A stretch of 32,682 nt of DNA, taken from assembly GCA_021464525.1 (NCBI GenBank), contig JADRCO010000485.1, positions 1 to 32,682 on the forward strand, given 5' to 3'. The first letter of the stretch is position 1, and each line of letters begins with the position of its first letter. Of the stretch, positions 10,319 through 20,250 are shown one piece after another. The translations under genes and the position numbers were made by a program. The notes below the pieces were generated by a model. That model saw only the letters and a program-made list of their open reading frames with translations, was not told the origin of the DNA and did not search any database. The DNA comes from Rhizophagus sp. LPA8_4_AMF (taxonomy: Eukaryota; Glomeromycota; Glomeromycetes; Glomerales; Glomeraceae).

Positions 10319-12546
10319 ATGACGACCACTGAAGAACTTCAAACTCTCGTTCTCGCCACTCTTGATTCCAAAGGTTCGATTGAAAATACCAAAGAATTTA
10401 AAGCTTCTGATGGAAAGGAAGTGGACCAGTTAGTATTATTAGGTGCCTTAAAAAGTTTGGTTGACAAAGAGGTGATATTCTTTATATTTATTATTCATTC
10501 TTATATTATTATATCTAATTTATATCTCTGATTTAGATGGTTGAATACGATACTATCGAGGGTGAAATCTGGGTACTTACAGAAGAAGGAAATGAAATTG
10601 TGGACAAAGGCAGTCATGAAGCTAATGTCTTTGAAGCCATTCCTGCTGGCGATGAGGGATTATCTATCCCAGAATTGCAGGTATCGGATACTTCGCTTTT
10701 TTATTTATTATGTATGAAAAAATTTTTAATAGAGCTCCATAATGTAGAAACTTTTGGGAAACGCCGCTAAAATTGGTCAAGGAAAAGCTTTTAAAAATAA
10801 GTGGATCACTAAAAAAGGAGACAATCTGATTCGTGCAGTATGGTTTAAATTATGCATATTTTTTTATTAATAAGTAAATTACTAAAATAAATGCATGAAA
10901 TTGCAAAGGTAAACTCGATTATAGATCAAACGCGCATTGATTTAGATATAATTCGCTCGACAGGAACACATTCTGATCCAAATGTTATTGCTGATTTGAA
11001 AAGAAGGAAATTATGCGATAAACAGTATGTTGTCATATTTTATTTGTGAGGTAATCATTTTTGATTTTATTTACATCCTTTTAGCAAAATTATTTTTTAT
11101 TCAGTTACAAAAGGACCAAAATTTTCTTTAACTATTGAGAAGCAAGCACGTGATATAACCTTTGAAATGCTTCAAAGGTATTATAAATAATATATTTTAA
11201 TCCAATACGTTTTATTTCAGTATTGATTTTTATTAATATTTTTAGTGGAGAATGGAAGAAAGCAAATTTCAAGAAATATAATTTTGATGCTCTTGGTATA
11301 CCTCCTTCAGGTGGCCATTTACACCCGTTGATGAAAATCCGAGAAGAATTGAGACAAATCTTCTTTGAAATGGGGTAATTTTCTCACATCTTTTAAATTA
11401 TTTTAGTATATATTTTAATAATTTGAATGTCTGAATATATTATATTAGCTTCGAAGAAATGCCAACTAATAGATTTGTAGAATCATCCTTTTGGAATTTT
11501 GACGCGCTCTTCCAACCTCAACAACATCCTGCACGGGATGCACATGATACTTTTTTCTTAAAAGGTAAAATAATATTGAGCCGAAAATTTTTTATGTATC
11601 AGGTAATCAGTTTCTAAGTTATTCAATTTTTCACACAATATTTCTTAGATCCCGCAGTTGGTACACAACTTCCCACAGATTACCTTGAACGTGTAAAAAA
11701 GGTACATTCTGTTGGGGGGTATGGTTCCACTGGATATGGTTATGATTGGAAAATTGAAGATGCGCAAAAATTGCTTTTGAGAACGCACACTACTGCTGTA
11801 TCATCTTTTATGTTGTATAATCTTGCTCAAAAAGAATTCAAACCGGTGAAATATTTTTCTATTGATCGTGTTTTCAGAAATGAGACCGTTGATGCTACAC
11901 ATTTGGCTGAATTTCACCAAGTAGAAGGTGTTATTGCTGATAAAGGTTTAACGCTTGGGGACTTGATTGGGTTCATGGAAACTTTTTATGAAAAGATGGG
12001 TAATTCCTTTTTTAAATAATACATTCAATCTTTGATTCATTATATATATATTTTTCATATAAAAAACCAATCAATCTTACAATAGGAATTAAGAATCTCC
12101 GTTTCAAACCTGCTTACAATCCGTACACTGAACCAAGTATGGAAATTTTTTCATACCATGAAGGTATAAAAGACTTATTGTACTTACTATATATTAAATT
12201 ACACGAAAATCTATAAGGAATTATTTACAGCTTGTTTTAAAATTAGGCTTGGATAAATGGGTAGAAATTGGGAATTCAGGTATGTTTCGCCCCGAAATGT
12301 TGGAACCTATGGGTCTTGATCCAGAAGTACGCGTTATTGCTTGGGGATTAGGTTTAGAACGACCTGCTATGATTAAATACGGATTAGAAAATATCCGAGA
12401 GGTAAATTATCTTCATAATGCTCTTACTAATTATTATGAATGATATGTATTTAATTTTATTCATTTTTATTTAGTTACTTGGTCATAAAGTAAATTTGGA
12501 CATGATTGAAAATAATCCTATTTGCGCTTTTGATTTAATAAAATAA
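10319..12546 (+). CDS. FRS2: Phenylalanyl-tRNA synthetase alpha subunit, cytosolic
   Basis: Eleven exons: 10319-10471, 10537-10680, 10748-10837, 10909-11024, 11085-11177, 11246-11374, 11449-11564, 11649-11999, 12086-12163, 12247-12401 and 12475-12546. They sum to 499 codons (498 aa), close to yeast and human alpha subunits (about 500 aa). The product pairs with the beta subunit as an alpha2-beta2 enzyme that attaches phenylalanine to tRNA-Phe. The N-terminal third is a winged-helix-type tRNA-binding region. The class II core follows, with [10 protein letters not shown], the [20 protein letters not shown] block, motif 2 in [19 protein letters not shown] and motif 3 in [13 protein letters not shown]. 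Conservation is strong to the last residues and all phases join, so the gene is intact. It lies tail to tail with the Fanzor remnant, 233 nt away. Confidence 0.96.
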
Positions 12547-12760
12547 TTTATTCAATTAAGTTTCTGTTAGTTGGAATGTTAATAGTTATCCATTTGTTAA
12601 TAATGGTGATAAGAATGACTGCATAACATTAACTACAATATGTCGTATATTTTCCCACATTTTATTTCAACTTGTATACTATAATGTCATGATTAAATAG
12701 AAAGCATAGATATGTAACCGGATGGATTGTAAGTTGTAACACATCAATAATAATCAATAC

Positions 12761-12773
12761 TAAGTATTACTAA
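12761..12773 (+). repeat. 13-bp direct repeat, left copy
   Basis: The sequence TAAGTATTACTAA occurs here, immediately past the 3' end of the Fanzor remnant, and again at 14591-14603, about 65 bp beyond its 5' end, in the same orientation. It may be a target duplication or boundary motif of the inserted element, or chance in AT-rich DNA. Confidence 0.4.
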
Positions 12774-12779
12774 ATAAAG

Positions 12780-14525
12780 TTACGATTTGATTTTGATTTT
12801 CAAATATGGGAAACTACACTGTCTTATTGACAAGATCATGGCTCCATCAAGCAAAGCCCGAAGGAATATCCTCCGGGCACCATTGATATCTCTATCTATT
12901 TTTATTCTGCAATTCTTGCATTTGTATGTTTCTAATCCTCAATATTCTGAATGTTTTCACACTAACTACATGTCTTTTATGTGTAAGCCTCATCTTGAAT
13001 TATCACATGGATTCCTTTCTCTTCTGCTTTTGAAATCAATCGTTGTTGAAATTTGTAATGGGTCCAACAAAGCATCTTTTTAACTGTTTTCCTTGTTATC
13101 TTTCGTGTTTTTCTATTCACCATGCCAGAAACGTCAAAAGGAGGAATAACAGTGATATCAATTCATCAGTTAAGAACTTGACTGTTTTTCGATGAATTTC
13201 ATTCTGCAATTGTCTAATCTTTCATCGCATACGAAAAACAGCTTGGTCAATACGTAATGCTTTCTTTTTCTTTCATTTTGAGGTTGAAGACGCCAGTCTA
13301 TCTTTTTTTGACGAGATTATCCATGTATTTACATAAACGAAAGATACGGCCTATATCATGTTCTCCTATCTTACCGTTGAAGAATACCATGTGAATGGAG
13401 TACGAACTCCTGGATCAATCGAAACACATGAATGTTTTACAGATCTGTTTTTGTATTTCATATACCCAATGAAATATCCATTCATTTGTCTTATGTATAT
13501 ATGTAAGTTTACAATCACAATCTATCTTTTGTGACGGCCATTTATTACACTTTCTTTTTGATTCAAAGTGAAATGAGCGCAAATCATGTTTTCCATCTTT
13601 AAATTTATTGGGTTTATATTGTTTTGGTTTTGATGATAAAGTCGAAGAAATGTGTCTTTCTTTGAAAAGTTTTGTGCACGAATGGTCATTGTCTGTCATA
13701 AATCTTTCTTAGATTTAAATGATAATGATGATTTTTTGTTTCTTTGAATTCTTTTGTATCACATTTTCTTTAGCTATCAAAGCTTCGTCAATACTCTCAT
13801 CAATCACGTTGCGGGTACTTTATCATGTAAACCTTTAAGTCATAAATCTAACCATACAATTGTTCAAAGAAATATACGTTCTTCCCATACACATGATCTC
13901 TGTAAATTTTCATCTTTTTTGTCAGGATCTTTTCCCTCTTTTACATCTACATATAATTTGTTTTTCACTTAGTGTTTGAGTTTTTACCCGATTTTTGTTC
14001 CATCTAACAACAGTATTATAAGCGTATCTCATTAGCCCAAGCCATCTCTTCAAGATCTTTTTCTGAGAAATGATTCGGACACGGATTGATTGATAACATT
14101 CGATTCACAGTCGTTTCGATTTTTTGATTTTTTTGTTTTGTGTCTTATCGTTTTTGTTATCTTTCGTTTTCCGTTCTCTTTGGTACATGGCTGCTCTTTT
14201 TGACAGATGAAGACGGTGTTGATTGCAAGGAAATCCTAGGAAAGTTCGTGCCCATCGGAGGTTGTATTGTCAAAGAGAATCACGAGTTTTGTAGTATGAA
14301 AAGAGAGCACATACTGGATGAGGTCGAAGGCAAACCGGCAGAGTCGATCACGATGGGTAACCACAATTTCTGAGACCATTCCGTGACTTGTATGTTCCAA
14401 TAAGGTCTTAAGTCCCGGTCATTTGAAGTTGACACCCGAGCCGATATCACTGACGAGTTCATAGGCTAGAAATTGGGAGGAGTTGTTTTTGCCGTTCAAG
14501 GTCCTCTTTTGCTTGACTCGAGCAT
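12780..14525 (-). pseudogene. Decayed Fanzor (eukaryotic TnpB-family RNA-guided nuclease) gene
   Basis: No single frame is open, but translating all minus-strand frames recovers a colinear TnpB/Fanzor protein of roughly 550-580 codons. In order: an AMF-type leader with RDLRPYWN (about 14400); an N-terminal segment with AYNTVVRWNKNR (about 14010); a FKSKKD block (about 13715); RuvC-I IDPGVRTPFTWYS (Asp codon 13414-13416); the helical KALRIDQAVFRMR segment (about 13250); PPFDVSGMVNRKTRKI in the RuvC-II position (about 13120); DEAYT followed by the first half of a CxxC..CxxC zinc finger (12959-12994); and RuvC-III DRDINGAR with FLRALLDGA (12843-12896). Stops that I verified lie at 14496-14498 (TGA), 14466-14468 (TAG), 13273-13275 (TGA), 13222-13224 (TGA), 12977-12979 (TAA) and 12962-12964 (TAG). 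Frameshifts occur near 13375, 13305, 13160 and between 12925 and 12958. The family cuts DNA guided by an omega RNA encoded at the element's 3' end. This copy cannot make protein. Confidence 0.88.
12856..12878. repeat. Near-perfect palindrome at the 3' end of the Fanzor remnant
   Basis: Arms GCCCGAAGGA and TCCTCCGGGC pair at 9 of 10 positions around a 3-nt loop. The site lies over the codons for ARRIFLRA just after RuvC-III. In TnpB and Fanzor loci the omega RNA overlaps or follows this part of the gene, so this could be a scaffold hairpin. That assignment is inference. Confidence 0.5.
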
Positions 14526-14590
14526 AGAGGAAACCACCTTTCTTGGTGGAAGAAAAGATGGGTTACGATATATCGATATGATTTTATTGA

Positions 14591-14603
14591 TAAGTATTAC
14601 TAA
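14591..14603 (+). repeat. 13-bp direct repeat, right copy
   Basis: Exact copy of the motif at 12761-12773. Its last part, TATTACTAAGCAA, recurs near 14621, so this side also carries a small local duplication. Confidence 0.4.
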
Positions 14604-14854
14604 GCAACTGTATTACAATATATTACTAAGCAAAAATTTGCGGTATTTACATCTTTCACGTGTTCGATAAAAAAAACCAGAAAAATAAAGAATATACTAA
14701 CAGTACTTCGTTTTCAACACGATCACAAATTCATAAAAGAAACCGAAGCCTCTTAGTAGTAACCTTGGTATCATGTTCCATTAAATAATATATTGAAATT
14801 TTGCTGGGCCAATCCTTATATTTTCACGGATTAATAAACTTTTTTCTAGAAAAA

Positions 14855-16053
14855 ATGTCACCAAATTTCTCTCTTTCAACAGTTATTTACACACGTTCTC
14901 CTCCTTCGTTAAAGATTCTAAATCAACTTTTACTTCCACACAAAACAGTATATGAATCAGTAACAAGTGTTCAAGAAGGTTATGAACAAATTAAACAGAT
15001 GAAAGTTCGTGGTGCACCAGCTATAGGAATAGTAGCGGCTTTATCATTAGCAGTAGATCTTCTTTTACAATATTCAAATCCGACTTGTCCAATATTTAAG
15101 GATCAAGAATCTTTAAAGGGTTACGTTAAATCTTCTCTTGACCATCTGAAGTCTTCTCGACCAACAGCAGTTAATTTATTTCGTGCCTCAGATATTTTAT
15201 GGAATATCACAGAAAAAGAAAATGATGTTAAAATTATTATTGAGAAAATAGTTAAAGAAGCTGAGAAAATGTTAATTGATGATATACAAGATAATAAAAA
15301 CATTGGAAATTTTGGAGCAGAATTTATCGCAAAAGAAAGTCAAAATGAAAAATTTAGCGTTGTTACTCATTGCAATACTGGGTAAGTAAATGGAAAAAGT
15401 TAAATTTTTTTCACAGTGCTAAGTTAATCTTTTTTATTATTATTATTATTAGATCATTAGCAACAGCAGGGTATGGAACAGCACTTGGAATTATTCGGTC
15501 TTTATATTCTCAGAATAAGCTTTCCCACGCTTATTTCACAGAAACTCGTCCATATAATCAGGGAGCCAGGTTGACCGCTTATGAACTAATTCACGATAAG
15601 ATCCCAAGCACTTTAATCTGTGATTCAATGGTTTCTGCTCTTCTATCTTTAAATAATATTGAAGCTATAATTGTTGGAGCTGATAGAGTAGCTTCAAATG
15701 GAGATACTGCAAATAAAATTGGCACTTATCAATTGGCTATCACTGCAAAATACCATAATAAAATGTTTATAGTTGCTGCTCCAAGTACAAGTATTGATCT
15801 TAATATTAAAAGTGGAAAAGATATAATTATTGAAGAAAGAGACGGTAATGAGATTATTTATGTGAAAGGAATTGTTGAAAATGAAAATGGAGAGTTAGAA
15901 ATTAAAGAAGTAAGATTGCCACCAGAAGGTGTTAAAGTATGGAATCCAAGTTTTGATGTTACACCTGCTGAATTAATTACTGCTATAGTTACTGAAAAAG
16001 GCGTTTTCATGAAAGATAATGAAACAAATGAATTTAATTTATCAAATCCTTAA
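14855..16053 (+). CDS. MRI1: S-methyl-5-thioribose-1-phosphate isomerase
   Basis: Two exons, 14855-15381 and 15453-16053, with a GTAAGT..AG intron of 71 nt, give 375 aa. The enzyme converts methylthioribose-1-phosphate to methylthioribulose-1-phosphate in the methionine salvage cycle and belongs to the eIF2B-alpha/beta/delta-like superfamily. Visible family blocks are [11 protein letters not shown] near the N-terminus, THCNTG with the catalytic Cys173, [16 protein letters not shown] at about 206-221, and [18 protein letters not shown] with the catalytic Asp253. Length is normal. The upstream in-frame sequence lacks a nearby ATG, so 14855 is the start. The gene ends 54 nt from the stop codon of the desaturase on the other strand. 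Confidence 0.95.
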
Positions 16054-16107
16054 AATAATTTAATATTTAAACTTATAATTACATATACATGTATATATGT
16101 GTATAAA

Positions 16108-17874
16108 TTAAGTTAATTTTCGATCTAATTTTCGACTCGCAGCAGAAACTTGCCCTAATCGATTGAAAACTTCTTTTGTGCCTTCCATAAATGTAGTTTT
16201 ATGATAAGGTATTTCATATTTCTCACATAGTGTTTGAATAATAGGTTGGACTTTATGAAAGACGTGACGAGGAAGAGTAGGAAAGATCTACAGGTATAAA
16301 TAAAATTATATATTTAAATCATTATTATAAGTTATGCATAAACAAAAGATTAATTCTTTCTTCTTACATGATGTTCAATTTGATAATTTAATCCTCCACA
16401 AAACCAATCTACGATAAATTGTAATTTTGGATTTGAAGCAATTACATTTCTTCCAGTAACAACTTGTTTAATAAAGAAATCCATTTCTTGGGCTTCCTCT
16501 TCCGTGAGAATCTTCATACCATTATGATTCAACGCAAATACCAAAGCCAATAATAAACCACATATTGCTTGCGATGTAATGAAAAATATGAAAACCAATT
16601 TCCAAGTGCTTATAAAAGAGAATATATAAAAATACCAAATATAATGTATTCCAAGTGAAAGTTGTTCCGTCAAAGAAATTGTCATGTGAGCATTTGCAGG
16701 TTTTCCATTTTGTCCGTTAGGAAGAACAAAAAGAATGCTTTGTATGCACCATGAGATTCTTGCCACGCTTAAAATTGGGAAATAACTTAAAGTTTGATAT
16801 TTAATCATGAATCTCACAATCCACTGTGGAAGTAGTTTAGCATTTATTTCAGCCATTTCTGGATCAAATATATCAAAGAGTGCATGCTCTGACCAAGTCA
16901 AAATTGGATGCGTATTAATATCCGGATCTTGTCCATGAACATTTGGTGCTGCATGATGGGTGTTATGCTTATCTTTCCACCTTTATAAATATATTAAAAT
17001 AAAGAATTATTTATAAATATCAAATACTTAAATTTTAATTTAAATAGTTATTCATACCAAGATGGATCAAATCCTTGACAAATTCCGCCAAGAAAATCAC
17101 CCATCAAATCATTATATTTTCTGTTATCAAATACTTGATGATGGAGAAAATCATGAGATAGCCAACCACATTGTTGCCAGAATAAGCCCATTATTGCAGC
17201 TGATAGAACAACACCGAAAAGATTATCCCCAAATTTAGCCAAAATTGTAACTGAAATCGCCCAAATGATGAGGTTATGAATTACTTTTTGAGCATAATAT
17301 AATTTTGATGACTTAAAATAATTCTTTTTTTTAAAGATTTCCCTATATTTTCGCAATTCTTGAGTAAAACCTTCTCTTGAGGTAATAATATCTTCTTGGG
17401 CAATATCACCGACATAATAATTTGCCAAAATTTCAATAACTTCATCAGGATGAAAATTATAAAACGCATCTGGAAATTAATTAATATATGTCACGCATTA
17501 AAATTAGATCACGATATTAAATATCACATGAATGCATACCAGTTGTATCTTTGCCGATTTGAGTCAAAATCACTGCCCCTCCGGGATGGTCAGACACAAA
17601 ATCCTTGATGTCATATACTTTATTATCAACAACAATATACCAAGGATCTTGGTCGTCGCCTTTTTTTTCAAATGTCCTGATAACATCTGTCCTTCTAAAG
17701 TTTTTAGGCCCTATTTTCAACAATTGAAGTATAAATATAAAGAAAAATAGAGACAAAAAACTGAGAGTATCATTTGATACAAACGTAGTAATAAAGTTAT
17801 TACGGCGTTTTGCTACGCGCTTTTCGATGATACTAACCGTCTATGAGCTCTTCAAGTTTTGCACGAGGAGGCAT
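16108..17874 (-). CDS. Cytochrome-b5-fused front-end fatty acid desaturase, delta-6 type
   Basis: Five minus-strand exons, 17838-17874, 17540-17710, 17058-17469, 16368-16980 and 16108-16287, give 470 aa. The N-terminal cytochrome b5 domain has the heme motif H54-P-G-G and a second ligand at H76. The membrane-bound desaturase domain carries H175-DFL-HH180, H212-NT-HH216 and Q407-IE-HH411; the Q in the last box marks front-end desaturases. Blocks such as [26 protein letters not shown] and [10 protein letters not shown] match Mortierella delta-6 desaturases as I recall them. The likely reaction inserts the delta-6 double bond into C18 acyl chains in the ER, an early step to arachidonic and related acids. 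Delta-5 or delta-8 specificity cannot be excluded from sequence alone. All phases join and no key residue is missing. Confidence 0.93.
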
Positions 17875-18245
17875 ATTTTTTTATTGAGAAAAAAAAAAAT
17901 CAAAAGTGTTTGGGGCTTTGTCTTATATCTTTTCGAAAACAAGACAATATCAATCGAGATTGGTTAAACAATTTAATTTTTTGACTAACACAAAGATTTT
18001 TGGGGAAAGCTTTTAATACCCCAACTGTACCTCGGTAATTGACATATGAATATTCCAAAGACGGTAATAAAAATTTATGAACGCAGTTTTTGGGGTATTT
18101 TTTAATATTGTTTAGAAAGCTAACTGTCAAAGGATATCCAGATAAGCGTGTTATATTGTTAATTTCACATTTAATAATTTCACATGATATTGTAGCTATA
18201 TATTATCAAATGATCGCCATTCTATGTAATGTAGTCTAGCAAACA
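17875..18245. promoter_or_regulatory. Divergent intergenic region between desaturase and AlkB-like genes
   Basis: The 371-bp gap separates two divergent start codons and should contain both promoters. Three GGGGTAT/GGGGAAA-like words and a CAATCGAGATTGG segment (reverse CCAAT core) are visible, but none is assigned with confidence. Confidence 0.4.
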
Positions 18246-18920
18246 ATGAAACGTCTCAAACAATACGAAAGGGAAAAAGACTTTAACACGAACGAAACAA
18301 AAAAAAGGGTTAAAACTAATTCACCTTCGACTTTTGTTCAACTTGATTTACCTCAAGCAGAAGTTATATATTACTGCTCAATATTTTCACCAGAAGTATG
18401 TTCTAAATATTATCAAGAACTAATTTCTCTCTCATACTGGACGCGACCTACCTTTAAAGTATTTGGTCGTCCCGTAAAAGCTGCTCGTCAAACTTGTTCT
18501 TTTGGTTCTGATCCAAATAAAGTTTACAAATATTCTGGAACTATAGCTGGTGTTGATTCTATTGAATATCCTCCTTCGATCAAAGAAATTAAAGAAAAAA
18601 TTGAAGATATTTTAAATACTCAATTTAATTTTGTTTTGTTAAATTGGTATAAAGATGGACAAGATTCTATTGGTGAACATTCTGATGATGAAAAAGGTTT
18701 AGTAAAATTTGGGGCTATTGCTTGTGTTAGTTTAGGTGCTGAAAGAACTTTTATATTTAGGAATAAAAAAAATAAAAAAGTTACACATAAAATTTCTTTA
18801 GAAAATGGTTCTTTGATAATTATGAAGGGAACAACTCAACAATACTGGAAACACTCAATTCCAAAAGAAAAATTAGTCAAAGAAGGGAGAATAAGTTTAA
18901 CTTTTAGACAACTTGAATGA
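18246..18920 (+). CDS. AlkB-like 2-oxoglutarate/Fe(II) dioxygenase (ALKBH2/3 type)
   Basis: A single exon encodes 224 aa. AlkB enzymes remove alkyl groups from bases in DNA or RNA by oxidation. The Fe(II) triad is H145-x-D147 (GEHSDDEKGL) and H203 (WKHSIPKE); the 2-oxoglutarate-binding arginine motif is R215-x5-R221 (GRISLTFR). LLNWYKDGQDSIGEHSD is the typical strand leading to the HxD box. The first about 30 residues are Lys/Arg-rich (for example ETKKRVKT) and could be a nuclear localisation signal. Among animal paralogues it looks closest to ALKBH2/3, so repair of 1-methyladenine or 3-methylcytosine is the best guess. The gene is intact. Its stop codon is only 14 nt from the stop codon of the opposing NDUFS4 gene. 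Confidence 0.9.
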   Translation: MKRLKQYEREKDFNTNETKKRVKTNSPSTFVQLDLPQAEVIYYCSIFSPEVCSKYYQELISLSYWTRPTFKVFGRPVKAARQTCSFGSDPNKVYKYSGTIAGVDSIEYPPSIKEIKEKIEDILNTQFNFVLLNWYKDGQDSIGEHSDDEKGLVKFGAIACVSLGAERTFIFRNKKNKKVTHKISLENGSLIIMKGTTQQYWKHSIPKEKLVKEGRISLTFRQLE

Positions 18921-18934
18921 ATAAACATATTCCT

Positions 18935-19690
18935 TTATTTTGTTTTAATAATTCTTAATTTTCCTGGTGAATATTTGAAATTATCAGCATAAACTTTTTT
19001 ACGAAATTTTGGTTCTATATGATCTTGAACATAATAATCCCACCCTAAAAAAAGAAAAAATTTATATGTGTATATGTAAAATTGATAATTAAGTTGTAAA
19101 CCCACCTTGTTTTTCAGCGAAATAAATTGCATCTTCCTTGGACTTGAATTTAAGTCGTAGTGCTTGCATATAATCTGAACTATTAATATACAAAAAAAAT
19201 ATTTTTTTTTTTTTTTAAAAAAAAACAAAAAATATCTTTAATGTAAAAATTTAATGTTAATCCCACAAGTTTTTACCTGCTAGCCCAACCTATAAGAGGA
19301 TTCTCCCATCTGCCGCCTCCTTCCAAAATATCAAAATCTATCCTCCAATGTTTAGTATTATGTTCTCCCGATTGCATTGCTGTTCTAGTAGGTTTATAAA
19401 TTCTAGCTGTTCTATACCGAAGTTCCTCTATAATCAAATTACTTAGCAGTAAATCCTTAAACTGAATTGAATGAACCATTATTCTTACTTGGTGCTCCTG
19501 AAGTAATATCGGCGGTTAATATTCGAGATTTTTCCGGTGCTGTTTCAACAACTTCATTCTTGGACTCTTTTATTGCAAGAGCATAAGAATCGGGATCCAA
19601 ATCTCTAGAATTGAACCTTTTTAGTACCGTTACACTAGGAACTACCTGAAGTCGTGAAAATGGAAATGTTCGTTTGAAAAGTAAAGACAT
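18935..19690 (-). CDS. NDUFS4: Mitochondrial complex I 18/21-kDa subunit (NDUFS4)
   Basis: Four minus-strand exons, 19489-19690, 19277-19427, 19106-19179 and 18935-19044, give 178 aa, the usual size (human 175). The N-terminus MSLLFKRTFPFSRL is Arg/Lys-rich and free of acidic residues, as expected for a mitochondrial targeting peptide; an upstream in-frame ATG at 19726 would add 12 lysine-rich residues and is less likely. The conserved core is RTARIYKPTRTAMQSG, followed by HWRIDFDILEGGGRWENPL, GWASSSD, FKSKEDAIYFAEKQGWDY and a basic C-terminus. NDUFS4 is an accessory subunit that stabilises the NADH-binding arm of complex I in the matrix. The GGG insertion before RWENPL is slightly longer than in animals. 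Introns are GT-AG. Confidence 0.94.
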
Positions 19691-20204
19691 GTTTGATCGT
19701 TCGGATTTTTTTTTTTTTGATCGCAAAATCCATTAATCAATCCATACATGTGATCATTGATTTTGATTTTTGATCGCCTAAATTTTCCCCAAAATATGGT
19801 GCTGCAAGTTCGTGATCTACAATATCAATTAAACTTGATTAATAATTATTAGCAATATTCGTGTTGCTGAAAGTATACTCCTTTCTTTTGTTTCAGCAAT
19901 GTTAGAATTTTTATATATGCCACAAAAGTTTACTTGATTAAATGATGGTTTTTTATTGGCTAACTTTGGTTCACATGCATTACAATAAAAAAATAGTGTT
20001 GCCAGGTTACACATGATTGATGATCCGGATGATTTATATTATTTTATCCCATGTTTACTAATTGGTCGGTAGTGATTTTTTTGATGATATATTCATGCCT
20101 GTAATTTTACTGATGATATTTTTCATGCTCACGTGTTTTTATAGTTTACTTATATTTTTCCCACTTTTTCCCATCACTGGCGTTAGTCTCCATGAGATAA
20201 AAGA

Positions 20205-20250
20205 GTTATTTCACGTGTCGCATAAATATCATGACTCCCCGTGAAATAAC
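20205..20250. repeat. Perfect 11-bp inverted repeat with CACGTG
   Basis: GTTATTTCACG (20205-20215) and CGTGAAATAAC (20240-20250) can form an 11-bp stem with a 24-nt loop. The left arm overlaps a CACGTG palindrome. It sits about 520 bp upstream of NDUFS4; function unknown. Confidence 0.6.

Noticed and set aside
12787-13083. Plus-strand 98-codon open frame
   Set aside because: It is antisense to the zinc-finger and RuvC-III part of the Fanzor remnant and has no features of its own.
13415-13699. Minus-strand 94-codon open frame that at first resembled a MULE/FAR1 zinc finger (KWPSQKIDCDCKL)
   Set aside because: Other frames on both sides continue colinearly as Fanzor sequence, and its end runs into RuvC-I after a one-base shift, so it is the middle of the same decayed gene.
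14140-14373. Plus-strand 77-codon open frame
   Set aside because: It is antisense to the Fanzor leader region, which has a recognisable minus-strand translation.
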